Assembly: GCF_027924665.1 (NCBI RefSeq)
Contig: NZ_AP027043.1
Span: forward strand, 4,650,001-4,714,000
Origin: Flavobacterium sp. GSB-24
GTDB taxonomy: Bacteria; Bacteroidota; Bacteroidia; Flavobacteriales; Flavobacteriaceae
Length of the DNA stretch: 64,000 bases
Direction: 5' to 3'
This document shows positions 34,201 through 45,066 of the stretch, in pieces. The position numbers were made by a program, and so were the translations under genes. Position 1 is the stretch's first letter; every line of letters starts with the position of its first letter. Under the pieces are notes generated by a model. That model did not search any database. It was not told where the DNA came from and was given only the letters and a program-made list of their open reading frames with translations.

Positions 34201-34240
34201 GGAGCTTCTCGTGAAGATTTCTCCCTTCGGTCGAATGACA
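34201..34240. repeat. Variant of the TTTCGACGAA intergenic repeat
   Basis: GAAGATTTCTCCCTTCGGTCGAATGACA is the reverse-oriented, diverged form of the repeat found near 0.73 and 8.3 kb. It lies between converging genes. Confidence 0.45.
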
Positions 34241-34301
34241 AAAATGCGCTAATCAACTTTATAATTTATCTTTTATCAAAGCTCGCAAAATTGGAATTTG
34301 G

Positions 34302-34317
34302 TCCCGAAGCTTCGGGA
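34302..34317. repeat. TCCCGAAGCTTCGGGA palindrome
   Basis: A perfect 16-bp palindrome, the core of the element also found near 29.1 and 30.65 kb and, as TCCCGAGACTTCGGGA, inside the RNase P RNA gene. Confidence 0.8.
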
Positions 34318-34338
34318 TTAATATTAGAATTTAAAAAA

Positions 34339-36078
<1,740 letters not shown>

Positions 36079-36086
36079 CTAAGCTT

Positions 36087-36860
36087 TTACAATTTACTTT
36101 CCTTCGCCAGCGCAACTTCCAGACTTTCAAAATTCGGAAGGACTTTAGAAATTAAACCTTCTTTATTAAGAATAAAATGTGTTGGAAATGAATTCAACTG
36201 CAAAGATTCATTCATATATTCTTTCATATCTGGAACTACCGAATATGACAATGGTTTTCTAGCCAAAAATGTTTTTAATTGTTCTGGTGAATCTTCGGCT
36301 AAACTCATAAAAACAATATCTTTTCGATCTTTATATTCTTCAACCAATTTATTGACTTGCGGAAATTCTTTTATACAAGGTGTACAATGAATGTACCAGC
36401 ATTTTATCACTATGATTTTTCCTTTCATGGATTCGTTGGTCACCAAATTTCCATTTAAATCCTTAAAGGAGAATTTCGGAAAAACAGTTCCTTCCATTTT
36501 ATAATTTTTGTAAGCGTCAAAACCAATCTGATTGATTGTCGCTTTTATGCTTGTATCTGTCTTTGGCAGAATTTTGAACAACTTATAATAGTATGTAGAG
36601 TTATCTGATTTTAACCGAATTGGAATAAAATTTCCATTTGCTAATTGATCAAAAAAAGCCTCTTTCGAAATTTCTTTAGAAGAAGAATCAAGAGCTGTAA
36701 AATCTCGCGAAAGCATTATTTTTTTATTCTGATAAACCGACCATTCCATATAGTTTTTCTGAATTTGAATGGGATCAACTTCGGGATTTCCGAATTTGTT
36801 TTGGGCCGAACAGAAATTAAGAATTAAAAGAAAAGTATTTATGTAAATGAATTTATGCAT
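36087..36860 (-). CDS. TlpA-like thiol-disulfide oxidoreductase
   Basis: A 257-residue exported protein. The signal is MHKFIYINTFLLILNFCSAQ. Residues about 25-120 are an N-terminal domain without clear relatives. Residues about 125-255 are a TlpA/ResA-type thioredoxin domain: FPKFSFKDLNGNLVTNESMKGKIIVIKCWYIHCTPC, with the active site CTPC, and PTHFILNKEG with the cis-proline. It acts in the periplasm, reducing disulfides or haem-related cysteines. It diverges from the Lgt-like operon. Confidence 0.9.
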   Translation of the reverse strand: MHKFIYINTFLLILNFCSAQNKFGNPEVDPIQIQKNYMEWSVYQNKKIMLSRDFTALDSSSKEISKEAFFDQLANGNFIPIRLKSDNSTYYYKLFKILPKTDTSIKATINQIGFDAYKNYKMEGTVFPKFSFKDLNGNLVTNESMKGKIIVIKCWYIHCTPCIKEFPQVNKLVEEYKDRKDIVFMSLAEDSPEQLKTFLARKPLSYSVVPDMKEYMNESLQLNSFPTHFILNKEGLISKVLPNFESLEVALAKESKL

Positions 36861-37028
36861 GAGTTTTAATCAGATATAATGAGTTTCAAAAGTACTTAAA
36901 AATCTATGGAGTTTTTAGAACAAAACTTTTACTTTTTTACAACTAAAAATGACAACTTGGCTAATTTTGACAATTTCACTGTGTAAAAAATAAAATTAAA
37001 CAGATTGTCATTCTTTTTTGAAAGTTTA

Positions 37029-37059
37029 TTTAAATGTTAATGTGATTTCCTTATATTCG
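37029..37059 (+). promoter_or_regulatory. Promoter of the Lgt-like/radical SAM operon
   Basis: TTTA, 19 bases, TATATTCG: a close match to TTTG-N19-TAnnTTTG, ending 20 bp before the ATG of the Lgt-like gene. Confidence 0.6.
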
Positions 37060-37078
37060 CAAAAAATTCTGACTAAAA

Positions 37079-37834
37079 ATGACGTTTCCTTTTCAATTTG
37101 AAATTTTTGAAAAAACTTTTTACTGGCATTTTATATTTGAAACGTTAGCTTTTTTTGTTGGAATAAGAATGTATTATTTTTTAAAAAAGAGAACTCAAGA
37201 TTCAATATCAGACACCAATCGTTTAGTTATTATGATCGGAGCAATGGTTGGAGCGTTGATCGGATCGCGATTTATTGCTTTATTAGAAAATCCATCTCAA
37301 ATAACCCATCAAACTTTTTTAACCTTATATCAAAATAAAACGGTTGCAGGCGGGTTTCTAGGAGGATTATTTGGTGTCGAGCTTATAAAAAAAGCGATTG
37401 GAGAAAAATCTTCGTCGGGAGATTTATACGTAATTCCAATAATAACTGCTTTGTTTATTGGACGTATTGGATGTTTTTCGATGGGAATGGCAGAACCTAC
37501 TTACGGGATAGAAACTAACTTTTTTACAGGAATTAATTTAGGTGACGGTTTAAAAAGACATCCTATTGCATTATACGAAATGTTTTTCATGATTCTGCTT
37601 TTCATCTTTTTTCAAAGTATAAAAAATAAAGCTCTGCTGAATGGTGACCGTTTTAAAATCTTTATGATTTTATATTTTCTGTTTCGTTTTTTAATTGAAT
37701 TTTTAAAACCATACGAGCCTTTGCTGCTTAATTTGAGCAGTATACAATGGAGCTCTATCTTAATTTTTGTTTACTATTGGAAATTTCTTTACAGGGAATT
37801 TCCTTTAGCTATAAATAAAAAACGTACTTTATAA
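37079..37834 (+). CDS. Lgt-like membrane protein (divergent prolipoprotein diacylglyceryl transferase family)
   Basis: A 251-residue polytopic protein with about seven helices and the general Lgt outline: IGSRF near 62-65, GGFLGGLFG near 91-99, GRIGCF at 128-133, RHPIALYE near 160-167, and FRFLIEF near the C-terminus. True Lgt transfers diacylglyceryl from phosphatidylglycerol to a lipobox cysteine. Two residues required in E. coli Lgt seem changed: the HGG histidine (H103) aligns with Leu94, and the GRxGNF asparagine (N146) with Cys132. The arginine of GRxG and the FR...E pair are kept. It lies 15 bp before a Tes-like radical SAM gene. I infer a lipid-handling protein that is not the housekeeping Lgt. 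Confidence 0.82.
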   Translation: MTFPFQFEIFEKTFYWHFIFETLAFFVGIRMYYFLKKRTQDSISDTNRLVIMIGAMVGALIGSRFIALLENPSQITHQTFLTLYQNKTVAGGFLGGLFGVELIKKAIGEKSSSGDLYVIPIITALFIGRIGCFSMGMAEPTYGIETNFFTGINLGDGLKRHPIALYEMFFMILLFIFFQSIKNKALLNGDRFKIFMILYFLFRFLIEFLKPYEPLLLNLSSIQWSSILIFVYYWKFLYREFPLAINKKRTL

Positions 37835-37849
37835 CATAAAAATATTTTA

Positions 37850-39238
37850 ATGAAAACTCGCGACTATATATTTTACGATTACACCAAGAGTCTATGTCAT
37901 AAATGTCTGGCACTTGTAGATACAAAAATTGTATTTCAGGACGATAAAGTTTGGATGCTCAAACATTGTAAAACACATGGTGAATCAAAGTCGATGATTG
38001 CGGATGATGTAAATTATTATAAACAATTACGTAATTACAACAAGCAGTCTGAAATGCCCTTAAAATTCAATACAAAAGTGCATTACGGATGCCCTTACGA
38101 CTGCGGATTATGTACAGATCATGAACAGCATTCTTGTCTGACAATTGTAGAAGTTACAGACCGATGTAATTTAGCATGTCCTACTTGCTATGCAAACTCA
38201 GCTCCAAACTATGGAAGACACCGGACTTTAGAAGAAATAGAAAAAATGTTTGATGCTGTTGTGGCTAATGAAGGAGAACCCGATGTTGTTCAGATTTCTG
38301 GAGGAGAACCAACAGTACATCCAGAATTTTTTAAAATTTTAGATATAGCCAAAAGCAAACCAATCAAGCATTTAATGCTTAATACAAATGGTATTCGAAT
38401 TGCAAAAGACATCAAATTTGTAGAAACATTGGCTACGTATATGCCTGACTTTGAAATTTATTTGCAGTTTGACAGTTTTAAACCAGAAGTATTAGAAAAA
38501 TTACGAGGCGAAGACCTAACAGAAGTACGCAAAAAAGCAATAGAAAATTTAAATCAGTTTAATATCTCAACCACACTAGTAATCACACTGCAAAAAGGAG
38601 AAAATGACGATGAGATTGGAAAAATAATTGAGTATGCATTACAACAGAAATGTGTTCGTGGTGTCACTTTTCAACCTACACAGGTTGCAGGCAGAAATGA
38701 CAACTATGATGATATTTCGGGAAGAATAACCTTGACAGAAGTACGAAGAAAAATTTACGAGCAATATCCACTTTTTACACCTCAGGATCTCATTCCTGTT
38801 CCTTGTAATCCAGACGCTTTGTGTATGGCATATGCTCTTAAAATAGATGGCGAAGTTTTTCCAATGACTCATTTAATAAACCCAGAAGATTTGTTAAACA
38901 ACTCAAAAAATACAATTGTTTTTGAGCATGATGAAAAACTAAAAACACATATGCTTAACTTATTTAGTACTGGTATTTCTGTGGATTGTGCAGAAGGAGA
39001 ATTTAATGAATTGATGTGCTGTCTGCCAAGAGTTCAGTCAGATACCTTGAATTATAATAATTTATTTCGAATTTTAATTATGAATTTTATGGATGCCCAT
39101 GATTTTGATGTAAGAGCTGTAAAAAAATCATGTGTTCACATTGTAAGCGATAAAATGAAAATTATTCCTTTCGAAACCATGAATTTATTTTACAGGGATA
39201 ATAAAATTGAAAAAATCCGACAAGAATTAACTGTCTAG
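37850..39238 (+). CDS. Radical SAM protein of the tetraether lipid synthase (Tes)-like group
   Basis: A 462-residue cytoplasmic radical SAM enzyme. N-terminal metal site: Cys16, Cys19, Cys40 and His43 (CHKC...CKTH), reminiscent of the rubredoxin-like iron site of archaeal Tes. Next, CPYDCGLC (Cys81, 85, 88), then the radical SAM motif CNLACPTC (Cys106, 110, 113), GGEPTVHPE (151-159) and IYLQFDS. Further cysteines at 319, 325, 380, 390-391 and 428 could hold an auxiliary cluster. The GLC..H...CL.I.EVT..CN..CP.C layout matches the MJ0619/Tes family, which couples lipid tails through radical chemistry. The gene directly follows the Lgt-like gene, and two tiny membrane proteins come after. The actual substrate is unknown; this is annotation by motif layout. 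Confidence 0.85.
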   Translation: MKTRDYIFYDYTKSLCHKCLALVDTKIVFQDDKVWMLKHCKTHGESKSMIADDVNYYKQLRNYNKQSEMPLKFNTKVHYGCPYDCGLCTDHEQHSCLTIVEVTDRCNLACPTCYANSAPNYGRHRTLEEIEKMFDAVVANEGEPDVVQISGGEPTVHPEFFKILDIAKSKPIKHLMLNTNGIRIAKDIKFVETLATYMPDFEIYLQFDSFKPEVLEKLRGEDLTEVRKKAIENLNQFNISTTLVITLQKGENDDEIGKIIEYALQQKCVRGVTFQPTQVAGRNDNYDDISGRITLTEVRRKIYEQYPLFTPQDLIPVPCNPDALCMAYALKIDGEVFPMTHLINPEDLLNNSKNTIVFEHDEKLKTHMLNLFSTGISVDCAEGEFNELMCCLPRVQSDTLNYNNLFRILIMNFMDAHDFDVRAVKKSCVHIVSDKMKIIPFETMNLFYRDNKIEKIRQELTV

Positions 39239-39255
39239 TTATTTAAATTAGAAAT

Positions 39256-39429
39256 ATGGAAGCATTAATACTTATTGGCGTTATTTTTACAGCAATGTTC
39301 TTGATTGGTCTAATTGGTTTAATTTTTAGAAAAGAAGACAAAAAATTTTATCTAACCTTAATGTTAATTCCTGTTGTCTTTGCTGTAATTGGATTTGGAA
39401 CATGTGCATTAATAATAAGCGGTCTGTAA
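39256..39429 (+). CDS. Tiny membrane protein A with IGFGTCA motif
   Basis: A 57-residue protein with two membrane helices (ALILIGVIFTAMFLIGLIGLIF and LMLIPVVFAVIGFGTCALII) joined by FRKEDKKFYLT. It starts 17 bp after the radical SAM stop. The second helix carries AVIGFGTCA, repeated as FVIGFGTCA in the next gene, so the two are paralogues. The shared cysteine is a candidate site for modification or metal binding (inference). Confidence 0.72.
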   Translation: MEALILIGVIFTAMFLIGLIGLIFRKEDKKFYLTLMLIPVVFAVIGFGTCALIISGL

Positions 39430-39465
39430 CTTTATAATTTAACTCACCTAGAAAAAGATCTAAAT

Positions 39466-39663
39466 ATGGGAGATTTTTTAGCTTCAGCAGGATGTCTAGC
39501 TGCCTTAGCAAGTGTACTTGCTTTTTTTATCGGATTATTCCGTTTGATATTTATATCAGATGACAAAAATACATCATTAAAAATAATCTTGTATTCTGTG
39601 ATTGGTTTTGTAATTGGCTTTGGTACATGTGCTGCAAATTTTTCATTGGGAGGAATGCACTAA
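39466..39663 (+). CDS. Tiny membrane protein B with IGFGTCA motif
   Basis: A 65-residue protein with two membrane helices (CLAALASVLAFFIGLFRLIF and ILYSVIGFVIGFGTCAANF), a loop ISDDKNTSLK, and the tail SLGGMH. It shares topology and the VIGFGTCA motif with the gene 36 bp upstream. A terminator follows at once, so it closes the four-gene operon. Confidence 0.75.
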   Translation: MGDFLASAGCLAALASVLAFFIGLFRLIFISDDKNTSLKIILYSVIGFVIGFGTCAANFSLGGMH

Positions 39664-39667
39664 AAAA

Positions 39668-39692
39668 AACCTGGCAATAAAAATTGCCAGGT
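39668..39692 (+). terminator. Terminator of the Lgt-like/radical SAM operon
   Basis: AACCTGGCAA, loop, TTGCCAGGTT: a perfect 10-bp stem 5 bases after the last stop codon. The following T-run is weak (TTCAT) but an A-run precedes. Confidence 0.7.
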
Positions 39693-39840
39693 TCATAATG
39701 CGCTAGTTGAGGCAAAAACCAAATAACAAATTACCTCAATTCACAGCATTTAAGAAATAAAAATTAGGTTAAAAAATAAATAACCAAACTCAATTTTAAC
39801 CGTCCCAATTTTCTTATTTCTAAATTTTCAATCATTTATA

Positions 39841-42800
39841 TTAGTTTAGAAAGTTCATTACTTTCAATGACTTTTTGTGACCTGATTTATCTGTTACTAT
39901 TACAACAAAAATTTGTTTACTAGCAAAACTCGGGCTATTAAGTAGTACCTCTTTGTTGTTTTGAATATTTCTATGACTTGTAACAGTTTGCCCTATTGTA
40001 TTAAATACGTCAACTTGAGTAATATCTCCTGTTTCATTCGCTACTGATAAGGTATTGTTTTTAAAATAAGCTACTGTCGCATTACTTTCAGCCGAAATAT
40101 CGTCCACCGCTAATGTTTTTGCTGTAGCTTGTGACGCAAAATAAGCCGCGTACGCTTTAGATAATTCAGATGAATTACCGCAAGAAGATGCATCCCAGTT
40201 TACAGACCAAGTCATTAAACCTCTTAAAGAAGGATATGGCCCGCCTGGCTGCAGAGTGTATGTTCTTCCTGAAAAAGTAGTTCCGTTTCTTAAATAATCC
40301 ATAGCATTAATTCCTTCTGTAGGAGTTAAGTAACCGCTGCCTGCTGCGCTCGGACAAGCTGGTAATGCAATAAGAACTTTTGAGGCTGGTAAACCATCAA
40401 AATGCATTCCCGTCGAAGCAATGTTGTACCCTTTTATTATCATATCAGTTAAGGCTGTTACCATGTTTGCTTTCTTAGCCGTTCCATAATATTGACCATC
40501 TAATCCGTTTTCTCCTCCCGTATTATATAACTGTACAGCTAACAAATCCAGTTCATTACGTAAGTTTTGAATGATTGGAAGAAATGATCCGAAAGTATCA
40601 GTATAAGTAGTATATCCTCCTTGTACATATTGTGTTTCTGGAGCTGCGGTTAATAAAAATCCAGGGCCATAGTATGCTTTTAATTCTTTAAAAGCATCTA
40701 CTACGTTTTTCAATCTTGGATAAGCAGAAATACCCGCATACGAAATATCTCTTAAATTTCCTGCACTAAAATTCATCGATCCGCCTTCAAAATCAATATC
40801 AACTCCATCAAATTGATACTCGTCGATAATTGCTTTTAGACCATTAACAAAAATATTTTTTTGAGTTACATTGTCTAAAACAACATGACCATTTTGACCT
40901 CCAATAGAAACAATAACAGGAACTCCGCTGTCTCTTAAGGATTTTATATCGTTTTTCAACAATTGCTTATTGAAAACGCCATTAGTCAAATATCTAGTGT
41001 CATTTGTAGTTAATACTGGTGTATAACCATCACGATTAACTGTTTCTACGAAAGAATAATCCACTACGTTAAACTTACTTCCTACCATTTGAGAAAAATA
41101 TAAAAATGGAGCAGCAGTATTTTCCCAAGAATGTGCATATCCTAAAATAACTTTAGATGGAAGCGGAATGAATCTATTCGTGCTTACTGGAGCAATTTTA
41201 ATGGTATTGTTGAATGTAGTTACCGCAGCTTTATTATCCGTCGCTTTGATTACAACTGGATAATCCTGATATGCAGATGGTGTAAAATTATACGTATAAG
41301 TATTATTTGTACCTGCTGTCATGTTAAATGTACCTCCGTTTATTGTAATTGTAACACCCGAAACTGATCCGTCACTATCAACAGCTGTAACAGAAATTGG
41401 CACAACTTGGAAAGAACTTTGGTTTACAGTTGTGTTCGATGGTGAATTCCAATTAATGACAGGCACTGCATTTGGACAGTTTGCACCTGAACAAGTCAAT
41501 GTAAAACTATATGTTTTTGAATCTGTTGTTCCGTTTGATGCCGTAGCCGTAACCGTTAATGTATGAGAAAGCGCAAACTGATTTGCAGCTGGTGTCCAAA
41601 CCGCTGTATAAGTTCCAGAAGAATTAGTAGCGCTCAAATTTTGTCCGTCTAAACTAAATGCAACAGAAGAAATTGTAGTGGCATCTGCAGCACTTAATCC
41701 AACACTTGCAACAAAATTAATTGATGATCCTAAATTTATAGCAATCGCCGAAGCTGTTGGCGCTGTAATGGCAACCACTGGTTTAGTCGCAACCACCGCT
41801 TGTGTATTGAAGTTATAAACTGTCGGAGTAGTTGGCACAGCAAAGTTTGCTAGATTATTTGGAAAATAAGCTACTTCTCCATTTTGCCATGAATTTAATT
41901 TCAAACTTAAAACCTGTGTATAACCCGCTACAACTGAATTATCAAAAGTATAATTTCCTGATGCATCTGTTGTTGCCAAAACACTTTTCCAGTTATGAGT
42001 ATTATCTGTCCATGGTAAAACCAATTCAACTTTAGCATTTGCTACTGGGGTTGAACCATTTTTCACAGTTCCGCTAATTAAATTTGCAGCCATTGCTAAC
42101 GCTGCTTTAGCTGTTGAACTGGTATTGAAATTATAAACCGTTGGATTGGCAGGAACAGGGAAGTTTGCTAGATTATTTGGAAAATAATTTACTTCTCCGT
42201 TTTCCCAAGTATTTAATTTTAAACTTGTAACTGTTGTATAACCTGCTACAACTGAATTATCAAAACTGTATTTTCCTTGCGCATCGGTTACAGCAATAAC
42301 GCTTTTCCAGTTGTGTGTGCTGTCTGTCCAAGGTAAAACCAATTCTACTTTAGCACCAGCAACTGGAGTTGTTCCATTTTTAACCGTTCCGCTAATTTTG
42401 TTCGTTCCAACTACCACTACATCTTGAGAGAAGTTTAATGTTTTGTTGGCATTCAAATTAGAATAAACTGTCGAAGCCGGCGTATACGTTTGACCTGTTA
42501 AGGCTGCGGTTACTGTATAATTTCCGCCTGACGGTAAACTAAGTGAGTAAACTCCGCTTGCATTTGTAACAGCAGCATAACTTCCTCCTGTAAAAGAAGC
42601 TGTAACAGTTACTCCTGAAACGGGAGTTGTATTGTTTAAAACAGTTCCGCTTACGGTATAATTAACAACTGCTGCACCTTGTGTAAAATTCAACGTTTTG
42701 TTTGCGTCGATAGCATTATAAACTGTTGAAGCTGGAGCATAAGAGAATCCAGTTTTTGCAGCTGTTACTGTAAAGTTAAGTCCTGCTGTTAAACCTGCGA

Positions 42801-44592
42801 TGCTGTAAACGCCGCTTGCGTTTGAAACTGCTGTTAATGTTGTACTTCCTGAAACTGCAGAAACAGTTACGCCAGAAACTGGAGTTGTTCCATTTAAAAC
42901 TGTTCCACTAACTGTATACGTTGGCTGAGTTCCATTAATAACTACTGCAGTTTGATTAACTGTAACGTTTGTTAAAGTTACAGGAGTAAAACTATAAGTC
43001 GTTTTTAAAGCTGTTAATGTATAGTTTTGTCCCGAAGTTAGATTGTTGAATGTAAAATTTCCTCCTGTAGAAACCACAGTTTGAATAACAGTATTACTTG
43101 CATTACGCAATTCAACCGTAACATCTGGAATTAAAGCTGATCCGTTTTTTACAGAACCTGAGATACTTACTGTTCCAGCAACAATGCTTCCGAAAGAAGT
43201 ATCAACCTGTGTTAGTAAAGAATTTGGAACTGAACCTCTGGTATCCTGAGATAATTCCCAAACCATACCTCCAGCTAAATTTCTTGATTTTATATATTGT
43301 ACTTTTAAATCCATTGACTGCTTATCTTCATAAGAGATAAACTGTTTTAGAGTCGAATTGTACAAATAAGGAACTTTGGTTGTATTATCAAAGTAACGTA
43401 CCCAGCCTGCTGAAGCCGCAGCTGGAGTAACTAACATAGTATTTGGATCTAAATAAGGATGAGAATTTGTAACTGGATTTCCGACTAAATCGCAGATTTC
43501 AATACTTCCTGATTTTTCACACGCTGCAGGACCATCCCATGTACCTGTTGGATTTTGCGGATTGGTACATCCAGCAACAATATCTCTTGGTGCAGAAACG
43601 AATAATCCAGGTAAATTTGGATTGGTTCCGTTATTTGCCACATGGTCAAATTTCTTTCCGTAGAAAGGAAGCCCCATGATTAATTTATTTGCAGGAAAAC
43701 CAACTACGTTTAAATATTGATTTGTTAGTTCATCTAATGATTCTGATTGTGTTGCGCCATAAAGCGGATCGTTTGTGTTTCCACTTGAATATAAAGGTGC
43801 GTTGTAGCATGTTTTGTCATACCAGTTCCCGCCAAAATCATATCCAAAATAAGTTATATAATCGCAATACGTCGAAATATCTTCTGTCATTCCGTATTGT
43901 GATCTGTTTGTTGGTCCTAAATATTGCTGTGCTACTTTTCTAACGTTGTTTCCAGCAGCAATTGTAATTAATTTATTTGGCATTGCCTGACGCATTGCTT
44001 TTAATAAGTATACCAAGTTTTTGTTGTCATCAGGACTGTATTTTTGCGGAGGAATTGGAGCTCCGTTAATCACTTCTGTACCATCAGTTCCTCCAGAAAG
44101 AGGATATTCCCAATCAATGTCAAAACCATCAATAAAAGGATAGGTAACAATAAAGTTTGCCATATCTGCAGCCAAAGCAGCTCTTGCCACTGGGCTTGCT
44201 GCAATTGGAGAAAGATCCTGACCTTTCGTCCAACCTCCTACAGAAATTAAAACTTTTAAATGAGGATACTTTTGTTTGAGTTTCATTAGGTCATAAAAAT
44301 TACCTTTAACAGGAGCATCCCACGGAATTCCACCTTCCATATGCTCAAAATCAGCATAGGTATCCAAGCATTGTAATTTTGTATTCTCAGGATGGGCAGG
44401 ATCATAACTTGTGCCATAAAAAGAATAATTCAAATGCGTCAATTTACTTCCATCAATTTTGGGAATATTAAAATCCCTAGCATAGATAGACCATTGTGCA
44501 TAATATCCCACTACTTTTTTTCCGTGAGCTGGTTGTGCCAACGCGAGCATGGGAAACAGTAACAAAAAGAGCAATCTGTAATAATGTTTCAT
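39841..44592 (-). CDS. chiA: Secreted dual-GH18 chitinase with T9SS sorting domain
   Basis: A 1583-residue chitinase like F. johnsoniae ChiA. Signal peptide 1-19 (FPMLALAQ). The first GH18 domain (about 24-470) has DGFDIDWE with catalytic Glu162. Residues about 475-730 hold three or so carboxypeptidase-regulatory-like repeats (GSVKNGSALIPDVTVELR; SGTVLNGTTPVSGVTV). Two nearly identical modules follow (VELVLPWTDSTHNWKSV and its copy), 318 bp apart, possibly chitin-binding. Ig-like domains come next. The second GH18 domain (about 1130-1490) has DGVDIDFE with catalytic Glu1269. The last 75 residues are a type A T9SS sorting domain (VDVFNTIGQTV..., ending KKSLKVMNFLN). Two catalytic domains on one chain suggest endo/exo cooperation on crystalline chitin. 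It is the last gene of the chitin locus, behind a long leader. Confidence 0.96.
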   Translation of the reverse strand: MKHYYRLLFLLLFPMLALAQPAHGKKVVGYYAQWSIYARDFNIPKIDGSKLTHLNYSFYGTSYDPAHPENTKLQCLDTYADFEHMEGGIPWDAPVKGNFYDLMKLKQKYPHLKVLISVGGWTKGQDLSPIAASPVARAALAADMANFIVTYPFIDGFDIDWEYPLSGGTDGTEVINGAPIPPQKYSPDDNKNLVYLLKAMRQAMPNKLITIAAGNNVRKVAQQYLGPTNRSQYGMTEDISTYCDYITYFGYDFGGNWYDKTCYNAPLYSSGNTNDPLYGATQSESLDELTNQYLNVVGFPANKLIMGLPFYGKKFDHVANNGTNPNLPGLFVSAPRDIVAGCTNPQNPTGTWDGPAACEKSGSIEICDLVGNPVTNSHPYLDPNTMLVTPAAASAGWVRYFDNTTKVPYLYNSTLKQFISYEDKQSMDLKVQYIKSRNLAGGMVWELSQDTRGSVPNSLLTQVDTSFGSIVAGTVSISGSVKNGSALIPDVTVELRNASNTVIQTVVSTGGNFTFNNLTSGQNYTLTALKTTYSFTPVTLTNVTVNQTAVVINGTQPTYTVSGTVLNGTTPVSGVTVSAVSGSTTLTAVSNASGVYSIAGLTAGLNFTVTAAKTGFSYAPASTVYNAIDANKTLNFTQGAAVVNYTVSGTVLNNTTPVSGVTVTASFTGGSYAAVTNASGVYSLSLPSGGNYTVTAALTGQTYTPASTVYSNLNANKTLNFSQDVVVVGTNKISGTVKNGTTPVAGAKVELVLPWTDSTHNWKSVIAVTDAQGKYSFDNSVVAGYTTVTSLKLNTWENGEVNYFPNNLANFPVPANPTVYNFNTSSTAKAALAMAANLISGTVKNGSTPVANAKVELVLPWTDNTHNWKSVLATTDASGNYTFDNSVVAGYTQVLSLKLNSWQNGEVAYFPNNLANFAVPTTPTVYNFNTQAVVATKPVVAITAPTASAIAINLGSSINFVASVGLSAADATTISSVAFSLDGQNLSATNSSGTYTAVWTPAANQFALSHTLTVTATASNGTTDSKTYSFTLTCSGANCPNAVPVINWNSPSNTTVNQSSFQVVPISVTAVDSDGSVSGVTITINGGTFNMTAGTNNTYTYNFTPSAYQDYPVVIKATDNKAAVTTFNNTIKIAPVSTNRFIPLPSKVILGYAHSWENTAAPFLYFSQMVGSKFNVVDYSFVETVNRDGYTPVLTTNDTRYLTNGVFNKQLLKNDIKSLRDSGVPVIVSIGGQNGHVVLDNVTQKNIFVNGLKAIIDEYQFDGVDIDFEGGSMNFSAGNLRDISYAGISAYPRLKNVVDAFKELKAYYGPGFLLTAAPETQYVQGGYTTYTDTFGSFLPIIQNLRNELDLLAVQLYNTGGENGLDGQYYGTAKKANMVTALTDMIIKGYNIASTGMHFDGLPASKVLIALPACPSAAGSGYLTPTEGINAMDYLRNGTTFSGRTYTLQPGGPYPSLRGLMTWSVNWDASSCGNSSELSKAYAAYFASQATAKTLAVDDISAESNATVAYFKNNTLSVANETGDITQVDVFNTIGQTVTSHRNIQNNKEVLLNSPSFASKQIFVVIVTDKSGHKKSLKVMNFLN
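41800..42400 (-). repeat. 318-bp tandem duplication inside chiA
   Basis: Two adjacent 106-codon units encode SGTVKNGxTPVAxAKVELVLPW..., ending NFAVPxxPTVYNFNT. They are much closer to each other than to the other linker repeats, so they arose by a recent duplication. Confidence 0.85.
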
Positions 44593-45066
44593 AGTTAATA
44601 AATATTTGATTAATAGAAAATAAATAATTGGGCCGCAGATCTCAAAAGCATCTGGGTTTCGCTCAACTGCAGGTTGGAAGGCTGCTGTCGACTGGGAAAT
44701 AAACTCAAATTACATTCTATAGATAAATATTACTATTACCGATTTTTTATAATCAATAGCAAATAGTAGTGATTGATATTTATTTATAATTTTTAAAAAA
44801 TTAATATTAAATACAAATGATAAATTTGGGACGACTCATCAATCTATACTCTTCTTTTTGTCATGTTTTTTTATTCTTTCTATTTGGTTTTTTAAAGGTT
44901 AATACTCTATTATTGGTTATTTTTTATACTTACTTATGACTTGAATTCATTTTAAAATTCTAATTTGTAATTACCTCTGCCAAATAATTATGGCAGAGAT
45001 AATCACCACTCTTAAAAAAACATTAGCAGCTTTAAAAACGTACTAAATACTAATTCAAATCCAACT
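44593..45066. other. Long gap upstream of chiA with a GC-rich leader
   Basis: No reading frame is plausible. On the minus strand the last 110 bases before chiA include a GC-rich segment (about 44632-44700: CAGTCGACAGCAGCC..., AACCCAGATGC, GAGATCTGCGGCCC) that stands out from the AT-rich surroundings. It can form CAGAT/ATCTG and CAAC/GTTG stems. It may be a structured 5' leader of chiA. Nothing else is recognisable. Confidence 0.4.

Noticed and set aside
37079-37834. Calling the Lgt-like gene the housekeeping lgt
   Set aside because: Two key positions appear changed and the neighbours are a radical SAM enzyme and tiny membrane proteins. Standard Lgt function is not supported.
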